Source: Io17-Chloro-G2 sp963663135 (GTDB taxonomy: Bacteria > Chloroflexota > Dehalococcoidia > Lucifugimonadales > UBA3495). From it: a DNA stretch of 64,000 bases. This document shows, in pieces, positions 42,183 through 49,709 of this stretch. Positions within the stretch are counted from its first letter, which is position 1; every line of letters begins with the position of its first letter. Under the pieces are notes generated by a model, which was given only the letters and a program-made list of their open reading frames with translations, ran no database searches and was not told the DNA's origin. Where the stretch lies: contig CAXXRM010000005.1 of NCBI GenBank assembly GCA_963663135.2, forward strand, positions 1,178,001-1,242,000, in the 5' to 3' direction. The position numbers and the translations under genes are program-made.

Positions 42183-42665
42183 GTGGCAAAGAAGCAAGTT
42201 TCCAAATCCAATCCCAACAACCGGGCTCTGGCTTCCAACCGCCAGGCGTTTTTCAACTACGAGATCCTGGACCGGTGCGAAGCGGGCCTGGTTTTAACCG
42301 GCACTGAGATCAAGTCCATCCGCGCCGGCCGGGTGGACCTGAGAGATTCCTACGCCAGGTTCCAAGACGGGGAGATGTGGCTGGTAAACGCCTACATAGC
42401 ACCCTACCAGTCCGCCAGTTTCTACAATCACGATCCCCGCCGTGCCAGAAAGTTGCTGTTGCACCGGGATGAGATAGCCAAGTTTTCTGCAGAGGCGGCT
42501 GAGAAGGGATTGACCATAGTGGCCCTGAGAATCTACATCAAGAATCACGTCGCCAAGGTGGAGTTGGCCTTGGCCAAGGGCAAGCGACAGTACGACAAGC
42601 GCCGCGCCATCATGGAACGGGATATGGACCGCGAGGCAAGGCGGGCCATGCGCGCCACCCGTTGA
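42183..42665 (+). CDS. smpB: SsrA-binding protein SmpB
   Basis: The product is 160 residues starting with GTG, 3 bases after the ctpA stop, so translation is probably coupled. Family features are NRQAFFNYEILDRCEAGLVLTGTEIKSIRAGRVDLRDSYARF, the tmRNA-contacting core, HDPRRARKLLLHRDEI, and the basic C-terminal tail YDKRRAIMERDMDREARRAM. SmpB brings tmRNA to stalled ribosomes for trans-translation. No tmRNA (ssrA) gene is seen beside it. Confidence 0.96.
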   Translation: MAKKQVSKSNPNNRALASNRQAFFNYEILDRCEAGLVLTGTEIKSIRAGRVDLRDSYARFQDGEMWLVNAYIAPYQSASFYNHDPRRARKLLLHRDEIAKFSAEAAEKGLTIVALRIYIKNHVAKVELALAKGKRQYDKRRAIMERDMDREARRAMRATR

Positions 42666-42763
42666 GCCTTGGGGACAACTTCGCCGGCCGTATGCCTGCC
42701 TGAGGAACTCCACCATGCAGAATCGCGTCACTTCGACGCTTTAATCAAATCAGGAGGAAGGAC

Positions 42764-43270
42764 TTGATACGGAGCCTGGGAGATAAAACCCCCAAGGTGG
42801 CGGACACCGCCTGGGTCAGCGAGTTTGCTTACGTGGTAGGCGACGTAGAGATTGGAGAGTATTCCAGCATCTGGCCCGGCGTTACCGTGCGGGGGGATGG
42901 CGAGGAAACCATCGTCATTGGGGATTATGTCAACATACAAGAGGGGTCGGTAGTCCACGGGGGCGGGCTGATTATCGAAAACCACGTGTCCATCGGCCAC
43001 TGCGTGGTGGTGCATTGCGACCGGGTAGGCGAGGGCTCACTGCTGGGCAACAACTGCACGGTCCTCCCCCGAGTAGTGCTGGGGAAACAGTGTTTGGTCG
43101 CGGCCAACTCTGCCATACTATCGGGCCAAGAGATTCCCGACAGGTCATTCGTCACCGGGATTCCAGGCTCGGTCAAACGTCAGGTTACCGAGGAACAAAT
43201 CGATTCCATGCGCCACACAGTGGAGGAAATGGTGGACAGATCCAAGGCGTTCCGCGACAGCGGACTCTAA
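42764..43270 (+). CDS. Gamma-class carbonic anhydrase-like protein
   Basis: The product is 168 residues starting with TTG at 42764; CAGGAGGAAGGAC before it decides the start. It is a left-handed beta-helix of hexapeptide repeats (VGDVEIGEYSSIWPGVTVRGDG...). The metal histidines of the gamma-carbonic-anhydrase family are at H65 (VVHGGG), H79 (IGHC) and H84 (VVHCDR). The acidic loop of the archaeal enzyme is absent, as in CamH/YrdA-type relatives, so activity is uncertain. A C-terminal helix (EEQIDSMRHTVEEMVDRSKAF) is present. Active proteins of the family hydrate CO2 as trimers in the cytosol. Confidence 0.92.
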   Translation: MIRSLGDKTPKVADTAWVSEFAYVVGDVEIGEYSSIWPGVTVRGDGEETIVIGDYVNIQEGSVVHGGGLIIENHVSIGHCVVVHCDRVGEGSLLGNNCTVLPRVVLGKQCLVAANSAILSGQEIPDRSFVTGIPGSVKRQVTEEQIDSMRHTVEEMVDRSKAFRDSGL

Positions 43271-43331
43271 AAGGCGTAGTTCAGGGGATTGACCGGTGGA
43301 GCCGCGGCTGTGACACCAGCTTTGGAAGCGG

Positions 43332-43736
43332 TTAGCTAGTTGAAGGAGAAACGCGAAGCGCGTCTCGGATTGATTCCATAATGCCCTCAAGCCGCGCTTG
43401 CCGTTGCTCCAAAGCTGAAAAGCGCTCCTCGAAGGATGTGAACCGTTGGTCTATCCTCTGTTCCAATGCCATGAACCGCTGGTCCATCCTCTCTTCCGAT
43501 GCCGTGAACCGCTGGTCCATCCTCTCTTCCGATGCCGTGAACCGCTGGTCCGTCCTCTGTTCCGATACCGTGAACCGCTGGTCCGTCCTCTGTTCCGATA
43601 CCGTGAACCGCTGCTCGAATGAGTCGAGACGGCGGTTCAGGGTTTGAAATACAGCCACTATCAAGGCGCCTAGGCTAACCATCAACACGCCCAGCGATCC
43701 TCCAACTGCTGTGATGGCAATCACTTCGGGCGTCAT
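43332..43736 (-). CDS. Membrane-anchored coiled-coil protein with 11-residue repeats
   Basis: The product is 134 residues. A hydrophobic N-terminal segment (VIAITAVGGSLGVLMVSLGA at residues 5-24, continuing to about 30) is followed by five 11-residue repeats at residues 43-97 (RFTVSEQRTDQ twice, RFTASEERMDQ twice, RFMALEQRIDQ) and a helical tail. An 11-residue period suits a right-handed or straight coiled coil, as in short cytoplasmic bundle-forming membrane proteins. No known function. It lies convergent with the carbonic anhydrase gene; the coding repeats are also DNA repeats (43446-43610). Start at 43736 is an ATG without a strong ribosome-binding site. Confidence 0.65.
   Translation of the reverse strand: MTPEVIAITAVGGSLGVLMVSLGALIVAVFQTLNRRLDSFEQRFTVSEQRTDQRFTVSEQRTDQRFTASEERMDQRFTASEERMDQRFMALEQRIDQRFTSFEERFSALEQRQARLEGIMESIRDALRVSPSTS
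43446..43610 (-). repeat. Five 33-bp coding repeats in the coiled-coil gene
   Basis: Each 33-base unit encodes RF(T/M)xxE(E/Q)RxDQ. Adjacent units pair up as near-identical doublets (two with GTCCGTCCTCTGTTCCGATA, two with CATCCTCTCTTCCGATGCCG on the plus strand), implying recent unit duplication; copy number may vary between strains. Confidence 0.85.
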
Positions 43737-44085
43737 GCCATCTACTCTATCTCCCTGCCAACGCTAGCGCAAGTTCACGGGACATTGCCGACGCGAACCT
43801 ACTGCAAACTCTACGTTCACCGCGGACTTGAGCTAGTCCACTAAATGAGAGACTGCCATCCCCGCCGATTGAACAGCCAGGGCAAAAGGCCAGAATTTCC
43901 CTGGTGGCATTGAAGTCCAAGACAGATGAGTAGCCCAGTAGTCTCCTGGTAGTCCCGGCTGGTTTGCTGCAGGAATACACGGAATCGGCACCAGGATGGC
44001 ATTTCCGGCATGGTCCTAGCCATTTGGTAAATGCGGGGGGCCGGTGCACACAGACAGGCGCTGTTTCTGCAAGCACATCTTGGCC
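43737..44085. other. Gap with an unconvincing reading frame
   Basis: A 109-codon leftward frame (43747-44076) with a Cys pattern (CRKCHPG, CPGC) spans this gap. It has no ribosome-binding site, no recognisable fold and an overlapping frame of similar quality, so it is not called as a gene; it may be a remnant. No terminator or promoter is clear. Confidence 0.4.
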
Positions 44086-45105
44086 TTAGACCGCTACAAC
44101 GTTGCGGCCCAGGGAGTTTCCTTGCCGCAGGGCTTCGAAAGCCTCCTCCACGTCCTCTAACGAGAACACCCGGTCCACCACCGGGGTGATTTTGCCTTGT
44201 GCCACCAGGTCCATAGTGTCTTCCAATTCTTGCTTGGAGTTGGCCCGGGAACCCAGGATTTCTAGCTCGTTGCGTACCACCTCGTGGGGCATTAGCGAGA
44301 GCGGCAGCTCAGGTGTGTAGCCCACGAACACCAGGCGGCCGGCGCGGGCCAGACTGCGCACACTGGAAACCAGCGTTGCCTGATTGGAAACGAACTCCAG
44401 CACCACGTTGGCCCCTTCGCCTCCGGTCAACTCCAATACCTGGTCATGAAAGGACTCGCCTCCAGTATTTATCAAGGCATCGGCCCCCAGTTCCCGGGCC
44501 TGGTCCAAACGTTCCTGGTTTATGTCAACCGCTATGGCCCGCGCTCCGGCCAGCTTTACCATTTGCAGGGCGTGCAAGCCTACCCCTCCTACGCCGACCA
44601 AAACCACCGTTTGGCCGGGACGGACAGCGGCCCGCTTGACCACCGCGTGATAAGACGTAGCGACCGCATCTCCAAGAATGCAGGCCTGTGTTAAGGGAAC
44701 ATTGTCGGGGACCTTGCACAGGTTGACGCCGGGGGTTTTCAGGTACTCGGCAAACCCGCCATCGCGGCTGAATCCGTGCTGCCGGACGGCGGGGCAAAGG
44801 GTGTCACGGCCTTCGCGGCAATAGCGACAAACTCCGCAGGTGACGTAGAAGTTCACGGCCACCCGGTCTCCCGGCGCAACCCCTCGCACACCGGCGCCAA
44901 CCTCGGACACTTCCCCGGCGATTTCATGACCCATGACCAGAGGTATGACGTTCAACCCCATACGGCCCGCCCGGATTTTGAGGTCGGTTCCGCACACACC
45001 CACGTTGCGGACCCGCACCAAAACTTCATGGGAGTCAATGATTGGAACGGGGATGTCCTTGTGGACCAACGGTCCGCCGAATTCCTCCAGAACTAACGCG
45101 CGCAT
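44086..45105 (-). CDS. Zinc-dependent alcohol dehydrogenase (MDR family)
   Basis: The product is 339 residues; GGGAGGAAAAC precedes the ATG. The catalytic zinc site is in GVCGTDLKIRAGR and GHEIAGEVSEVG. The structural zinc site is CGVCRYCREGRDTLC near residues 90-104. The NAD(P) fold is VVLVGVGGVGLHALQMVKLAGARAIAVDI near residue 167. It oxidises alcohols or reduces carbonyls in the cytosol. No adjacent gene explains its substrate; the upstream neighbour is the convergent or divergent low-content gap on one side and the Pro/Thr-repeat lipoprotein on the other. Confidence 0.92.
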   Translation of the reverse strand: MRALVLEEFGGPLVHKDIPVPIIDSHEVLVRVRNVGVCGTDLKIRAGRMGLNVIPLVMGHEIAGEVSEVGAGVRGVAPGDRVAVNFYVTCGVCRYCREGRDTLCPAVRQHGFSRDGGFAEYLKTPGVNLCKVPDNVPLTQACILGDAVATSYHAVVKRAAVRPGQTVVLVGVGGVGLHALQMVKLAGARAIAVDINQERLDQARELGADALINTGGESFHDQVLELTGGEGANVVLEFVSNQATLVSSVRSLARAGRLVFVGYTPELPLSLMPHEVVRNELEILGSRANSKQELEDTMDLVAQGKITPVVDRVFSLEDVEEAFEALRQGNSLGRNVVAV

Positions 45106-45256
45106 GTTTTCCTCCCAGCAGGTTTGCGCTGTTTGGGTTTACCCCAATGGCTCGCCGACAAAGGCCACAAAATTATCGGATTCTTGGAGCATTCGCGACT
45201 CAGTGTATCCCGTCGTTTAGGCGCCTGGCCAATGCCAAAACGTTTGTGTCCTAGCA

Positions 45257-46519
45257 TTAACGAGCGACGCAGGCGATTCCTTCGGCCTTAATATCCGCTA
45301 AGCGTGCAGCAGCAATTCCTTTAATTCGGACCAAATCGTCCAAAGAGGTGAAGGGCCGCAACGTCAGCATTTGCTCCGCCCGAGCGGGACCTATGTGTAT
45401 GATCCGGTCCAACTCTTCAACCGGAGCCGAATTTACGTCTACCTGACCCACGGAGCATCCGCCTGAATCTACGGTCGGTTCGGGTGTCGCCGTGGGCGCC
45501 AGAGTCGGCGTAGGTTGCGGAGTATTGGTAGGGGTTGGCGTGGTCGTGGGCCGCGGCGTACTGGTGGGTGTCGGTGTTGGCGTGGCCGTGGGCCGCGGTG
45601 TGCTGGTCGGCATCAAGGTCGGTACGGGTGTCGGCGTTGGCGTGACCGTGGGCCGCGGTGTGCTGGTCGGTACCGGTGTCGGCGTTGGCGTGGCCGTGGG
45701 CCGCGGCGTACTGGTGGGTATCAGGGTCGGTGTTGGCGTGGCCGTGGGCCGCGGTGTGCTGGTCGGCATCAAGGTCGGCATCAAGGTCGGCATCAAGGTC
45801 GGCATCGTGGTCGGCGTTGGCGTGACCGTGGGCTGCGGTGTGCTGGTCGGTACCGGTGTCGGCGTTGGCGTAGCAGTGGGCTGGGGGGTGCTGGTCGGAA
45901 CCGGTGTCAGCGTTGGAGTATAAGTTGCGGTAGGCTGCGGTGGGCTGGTCGGTACCGGCGATGGAGTAGGCGTGACGGTGGGTAACCGTGTACTGGTTGG
46001 CGCGGGTGAGGGAGTTTGCGCCGGCGTTGTCTTAGCGGTGGGTAGCGGCGTGCTGGTCTGGGCCGGCAGCGGAGTCGGCGTCGAGATGAATAGGCGCTCC
46101 GAATCAACCGCTGGCTCGGCGGTTGCCGGGAGTGTTGGAATTTCAGTCGGTTGTGTGCCAACCGCAGCCGCTTCCGGCGTCCCGAAAACTATTGTGGGGG
46201 CCGCTGCGGGCGCGACCACGGGTTCCAGATCGTCAGATGGGGTTTGGTAAACGCCATTCGTTGGCTCTGGCGTAGCACGGCCTATGAGCGACAAAACCCC
46301 GCCGCCATCCGCTGGAGCCACAGAGTTGCCGAACGGGTCAATATCCAGTGGCAGCGACTCCTCGGGCCCGTCGGTCCGACCCGTAGTCGCCGCAGAGTTG
46401 CAGCCGTTGAGCACAACCGCCGCCGACGCCGAACAGCACAATGCCAAAATGACCGACCCCGTCGCTGGGGAGAAGCAGCCACGGAGCCTGGATACCGGCG
46501 CCATCAAGAGTCGAATCAT
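45257..46519 (-). CDS. Lipoprotein with a long Pro/Thr-rich repeat stalk and a C-terminal ComEA-like helix-hairpin-helix domain
   Basis: The product is 420 residues from the ATG at 46519 (a TTG at 46543 is an alternative; neither has a clear site). A hydrophobic stretch and lipobox (VVLNGC, Cys40) suggest export and lipid anchoring. Residues about 160-350 are TPTPTPVPTSTPRPTATPT-type repeats, a stretched wall-spanning stalk. The last 65 residues are CSVGQVDVNSAPVEELDRII with IGPARAEQML and IKGIAAARLADI, two helix-hairpin-helix motifs like those of ComEA, which binds incoming DNA in transformation. The combination suggests a surface DNA-binding protein, but no other competence gene is adjacent. 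Confidence 0.75.
   Translation of the reverse strand: MIRLLMAPVSRLRGCFSPATGSVILALCCSASAAVVLNGCNSAATTGRTDGPEESLPLDIDPFGNSVAPADGGGVLSLIGRATPEPTNGVYQTPSDDLEPVVAPAAAPTIVFGTPEAAAVGTQPTEIPTLPATAEPAVDSERLFISTPTPLPAQTSTPLPTAKTTPAQTPSPAPTSTRLPTVTPTPSPVPTSPPQPTATYTPTLTPVPTSTPQPTATPTPTPVPTSTPQPTVTPTPTTMPTLMPTLMPTLMPTSTPRPTATPTPTLIPTSTPRPTATPTPTPVPTSTPRPTVTPTPTPVPTLMPTSTPRPTATPTPTPTSTPRPTTTPTPTNTPQPTPTLAPTATPEPTVDSGGCSVGQVDVNSAPVEELDRIIHIGPARAEQMLTLRPFTSLDDLVRIKGIAAARLADIKAEGIACVAR
45490..45965 (-). repeat. Coding Pro/Thr repeats (54-60 bp units)
   Basis: On the plus strand, GGTGTCGGCGTTGGCGTG(A/G) and CCGTGGGCCGCGGTGTGCTG alternate at least eight times, with a small sub-array of GGTCGGCATCAA at 45767-45806. 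The units encode the TPTPVPTSTPRPTAT stalk of the lipoprotein. Confidence 0.85.
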
Positions 46520-46801
46520 TAACGTTGGCGACTCTACAGACAACCTTTGGCGTTGGCAAGTAGCATCCGCGATTCCGGCGCGCTCTACCCGTTAGCGAGG
46601 TGCGGTCTTTGGAGTCTCGTCGGCGACGGTCGCAGTGTTGAAATCTCGGCCAGGCACATGAACGAATCGACAAAGGCTCCAGTTCCCTCAGTTCGCGAAA
46701 GAAGTGCAGTTTGTGAGGATATTGGCAGCTTTATTGGGCCTGGGGTCTGGTGCACTATAAATTAGCGCTTGGAGTAGCGGGTTTTTGGCGACGGGCTTGA
46801 G

Positions 46802-46830
46802 TTGCGTCAGCGCCGCGCAACACCTAGAAT
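46802..46830 (+). promoter_or_regulatory. Promoter candidate for the duplicated-domain gene
   Basis: TAGAAT at 46825-46830 (five of six) with TTGCGT at 46802-46807 at 17 bases. The -35 is weak. It implies a leader of about 85 bases. Confidence 0.4.
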
Positions 46831-46911
46831 AGGGACACCAACAACATCAGCCTGCGGGCGCTGGCATCGGCTCCGAGGCAACGACGTAAATCTGGCCCAT
46901 CCGGCAATTTT

Positions 46912-46917
46912 AGGAGG
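46912..46917 (+). promoter_or_regulatory. Ribosome-binding site that decides a GTG start
   Basis: AGGAGG abuts the ATG at 46918 directly but is 6 bases from the GTG at 46924, the normal distance. This favours GTG as the start of the duplicated-domain protein. Confidence 0.7.
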
Positions 46918-46923
46918 ATGACC

Positions 46924-47823
46924 GTGGATAAAGGATCGACCGTAATCGACGCGGGACTTGTAAATATAGCGCTGTGTTACCGGCCCGACATCATGAACGA
47001 CCAGGGAATCTGCGTACAGGTGTATTCAGACATCGAAGGAAAGGACACCGAGGTTCTTCGATTCGATTGTTTCGACCAGGCCCCTCATTATCACTACGGA
47101 CCGGACAACCGCAACGTCCGGTTGTTCATGGACAAGACCACAGTGGGCAACCCCTTTGGCTGGACAATGAACAACCTGCGTCACCACCTACCGGCGATGG
47201 TCCGCCGTGCCGGTTACGAAGAACTGGCGACAAACCTGGAGAATACCCCCCTTTCTCAGGAGATCTTGGACGAGGCCGAGGCCAAGGGTAGGGAGATCGC
47301 CAACACCCAGCGCCGCACCGTGCAACATATGATGCCCGAGATGTTGGAAGGCGATAAGATCGAGGTCGGCAACCTCAAGTTTGGACTGGAGTACCGCCAT
47401 CTGCCGCAGATCAACGACGAAGGAATGGCGATTCACGTTTTGGCCGAGGTCGCCTACCAGGAAGTTGAGCTGTTGGCTTTCGACTGCTTCGACAGCGGCC
47501 CCCACTACCATTACGGCCCGCGCAACCAGGACGTGCGGATCTATTGGGACGTCACCACCTCCGGCAACACCCTCCGCTGGACCTTGGACCAATTCAAAGA
47601 GGGCAAGCTGAAGGCCATGATCGAGCGGGCCGGCTACCCGTCCATCGCCAGCGCGATTGACGAGAAGTTGCTCCAGGAAAAACTGCCTGCTATCGAGGCC
47701 CGGGCCTTAGAGCTGGTAGCCCTCAACAAAGAAAGCAAACCGGCGGCCAGCGATGAGCGGAAGACCAAGGCCCAACTGATCAAAGAGTTGGACGAACTCC
47801 GGGAGAAGGTCGCCGCCCTATAG
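46924..47823 (+). CDS. Duplicated-domain protein of unknown function (FDCFDxxPHYHYGP repeats)
   Basis: The product is 299 residues. Two halves of about 130 residues align: half one has VNIALCYRPDIMNDQGICVQVY, LRFDCFDQAPHYHYGPDNRNVR and FGWTMNNLRHHLPAMVRRAGY; half two has LKFGLEYRHLPQINDEGMAIHV, LAFDCFDSGPHYHYGPRNQDVR and LRWTLDQFKEGKLKAMIERAGY. The FDCFDxxPHYHYGP block with Cys, Asp and two His could bind a metal. The C-terminus (KTKAQLIKELDELREKVAAL) is a coiled coil. There is no signal peptide or membrane segment. I do not recognise the family. It is a single gene with its own strong terminator. Confidence 0.7.
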   Translation: MDKGSTVIDAGLVNIALCYRPDIMNDQGICVQVYSDIEGKDTEVLRFDCFDQAPHYHYGPDNRNVRLFMDKTTVGNPFGWTMNNLRHHLPAMVRRAGYEELATNLENTPLSQEILDEAEAKGREIANTQRRTVQHMMPEMLEGDKIEVGNLKFGLEYRHLPQINDEGMAIHVLAEVAYQEVELLAFDCFDSGPHYHYGPRNQDVRIYWDVTTSGNTLRWTLDQFKEGKLKAMIERAGYPSIASAIDEKLLQEKLPAIEARALELVALNKESKPAASDERKTKAQLIKELDELREKVAAL

Positions 47824-47866
47824 GCAACACGCGACTCAATCCCCCGCCGGAGGCACCTTTCCGGCG

Positions 47867-48730
47867 CTAGACCCGCAAAAACGGCCCCAGGAAGCGTCCT
47901 GGGGCCGTTTTTTCTTGCAACAATCTGCGTCTGCAACTACATATGGTGTAGCCGCCGCTGACGCTCAACGTCTGGCCGGTGATGAAACTTGCGGCGTCTG
48001 ATGCCAGGAAAACCACGGCGTTGGCGACCTCTTCCGCCGTTCCCAATCGCCGCAGCACGTAGCTCCGGGTCACCCGCTCCAACACGTCGTCGGTGAAAAT
48101 ACCCCGCATCTGGTTCCACATACTTTCGTCGCTGATGGATTCGTCGTCCGGAGGAACTATCAACCCCGGACAGACCACGTTGGCCCTGAGACCGTAACGC
48201 CCCGTTTCCCTACCAATGGACTTGCTCAGCGCGATGATTCCCGCCTTGCAGGCTGAGTAAACCGCCTCCCGGTACTCGCCCATCCTTCCGGCGTCGGAGG
48301 CCATCGAGACGATTGCTCCGCTTTGACGCTCGGTCATGTGGGGCAATACCGCGTGAATGCAGTTGATTGCGCCCCACAGGTTGACCTGCACCTCTTTCTC
48401 CCACTCTTCCCGCGGCTTCTCCAAGAACAGGCGGTCGACGGTCCAACCCACGTTGTTAACCAACACATCGACTGCCCCGAATTCGCCAATAGCCTGATTG
48501 AACATGTCGCTCACTTGATCGCTCTGGGTGACGTCGGTGGCGACAACCTGTACTCGGCTGCCGGTTTTCATAGCTGCAACTTCGGCCGCCACCTGCATTC
48601 CCTGGGTGTGAACCAGCTCGGCAATCGTAATGTTGCTGCCTTCCCTGGCAAAAGCGTGGACGATGGAGCGTCCGATGTTGGAACCGCCTCCGGTTACGAC
48701 GACGCTTTTGCCTGTAAGTCCCAAGTCCAT
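47867..48730 (-). CDS. Short-chain dehydrogenase/reductase with an extended C-terminus
   Basis: The product is 287 residues; GAGGAAAGACA precedes the ATG. Family motifs are VVVTGGGSNIGRS, NNVGW (the NAG position), SMASDAG with catalytic Ser, YSACKAG (Tyr-x3-Lys), and the C-terminal FITGQTLSVSGGYT. Most relatives end at GGYTM or close to it. Here the frame continues for 24 residues (ICSCRRRLLQEKTAPGRFLG...) that are encoded partly by the terminator hairpin at 47877. The codons read TAC ACC ATA TGT AG; removing one AT restores ATG TAG, so a 2-base duplication probably removed the stop at 47939-47937. Substrate unknown. Confidence 0.85.
   Translation of the reverse strand: MDLGLTGKSVVVTGGGSNIGRSIVHAFAREGSNITIAELVHTQGMQVAAEVAAMKTGSRVQVVATDVTQSDQVSDMFNQAIGEFGAVDVLVNNVGWTVDRLFLEKPREEWEKEVQVNLWGAINCIHAVLPHMTERQSGAIVSMASDAGRMGEYREAVYSACKAGIIALSKSIGRETGRYGLRANVVCPGLIVPPDDESISDESMWNQMRGIFTDDVLERVTRSYVLRRLGTAEEVANAVVFLASDAASFITGQTLSVSGGYTICSCRRRLLQEKTAPGRFLGPFLRV
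47877..47913. terminator. Strong terminator between convergent genes
   Basis: AAAAACGGCCCCAGGA (47877-47892) pairs with TCCTGGGGCCGTTTTT (47897-47912) around AGCG, with T and A runs on both strands. It terminates the duplicated-domain gene and lies inside the present 3' end of the SDR gene. Confidence 0.93.
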
Positions 48731-48890
48731 TGTCTTTCCTCACTGTTGTAAAAAATTTTTGCCGCGCCTTGGCAACTTCTTCAAAGGCCGGGTTGGGCGT
48801 GACAGCACTCCACGCCATGTCGACTAAATTTAGGGAGCGGGGAAGAGGCGGCTAGGGCTTAACCCAAATGACGCAACGCGGCAAGCAGGA

Positions 48891-49616
48891 CTATCCCGGC
48901 GGGGGGACCGGAGGGATTCCCCCCAGCCGAAGACGGACTAATCCCCTGATGTCTTCAGAAGCGGTTTTGACCAGGTTCACCGTGGACGTTGGGTCGTCTT
49001 CCCACTTGACCGGGACTGACTTTATTCGATAGCCACGCTTCGCGGCGAGAATCAGCAGTTCGGTGTCAAAGAACCAGTTGTTATCCTGGACATGGGGAAC
49101 AATTGCCTGGGCCGCCTGCCGGGTCATGGCTTTGAAGCCGCACTGAGCATCGGAAAACGGGGTCAGGAACATTGTCCTGATCATAAGGTTGTATGACCTG
49201 GATATGAGCTCCCGTTTCAGGGAACGAGTGACGTTCGACCCCCGGCTGAGGCGGCTGCCGATGGCAACTTGATACCCGTGGTCCAGGCTGTAAATTAGCT
49301 CCGGCAGGTGGGAAAGATCGGTGGATAGGTCGGCGTCCATGTAGCTCACGATGTCGGCGGAGCTATCCAGCCATGCGGTCCGGAGGGCTAGCCCTCTGCC
49401 CTTTTGGGGGAGAAACATGTAAGTGACGCCGGGATGCTTTTCGCGCAGCGTCTCCGACACCGAACGCGTGTTGTCGGTGGAAGCGTTGTCGGCAATGATC
49501 ACCTGCCAGGGGTTCTCCAGATTCTCCTTGAGGTATTCGGTAAGGGTCAGGATGCTTCGGGGCAACGCTTCTTCTTCGTTGTAGACCGGAATGACAATAT
49601 CGACTGTGGAACTCAT
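48891..49616 (-). CDS. Family 2 glycosyltransferase (dolichyl-phosphate mannosyltransferase-like)
   Basis: The product is 241 residues; GAAGGG precedes the ATG. GT-A features are VDIVIPVYNEEEALPRSI at the N-terminus, VIIADNASTDNTRSV, and the metal-binding VSYMDADLSTDLSHLPEL (DxD-like) near residue 95. QCGFKAMTRQAAQAIVPHVQDNNWFFDTELL near residue 165 is typical of DPM1-type enzymes that load sugars on polyprenyl phosphate. The trailing VPVKWEDDPTSTVNLVKT is also family-like. There is no C-terminal membrane domain. It lies downstream of purH in the same direction with a 93-base gap. Donor and acceptor unknown. Confidence 0.88.
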   Translation of the reverse strand: MSSTVDIVIPVYNEEEALPRSILTLTEYLKENLENPWQVIIADNASTDNTRSVSETLREKHPGVTYMFLPQKGRGLALRTAWLDSSADIVSYMDADLSTDLSHLPELIYSLDHGYQVAIGSRLSRGSNVTRSLKRELISRSYNLMIRTMFLTPFSDAQCGFKAMTRQAAQAIVPHVQDNNWFFDTELLILAAKRGYRIKSVPVKWEDDPTSTVNLVKTASEDIRGLVRLRLGGIPPVPPPG

Positions 49617-49709
49617 CCCTTCTTGTTTTCCAAACTATCCCATACTCCCGGGTTCACATTGCGAGATTCTGCAAGGGACCGCCTTGCGCTTGCCGGAGAC
49701 ATTTTCGGG

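Larger units (their letters stand above)
46544..46923. other. Divergent intergenic region
   Basis: It separates the leftward repeat lipoprotein from the rightward duplicated-domain gene. It holds the promoter candidate at 46802 and the AGGAGG at 46912. No other feature is supported. Confidence 0.4.

Noticed and set aside
43747..44076. A 109-codon leftward frame with Cys pairs
   Set aside because: No ribosome-binding site, no recognisable family, and a competing frame of equal quality overlaps it. Possible remnant only.
45492..45985. Gly/Val-rich and Arg/Gly-rich frames on the plus strand
   Set aside because: They are antisense to the Pro/Thr repeat stalk of the lipoprotein and simply mirror its DNA repeats.
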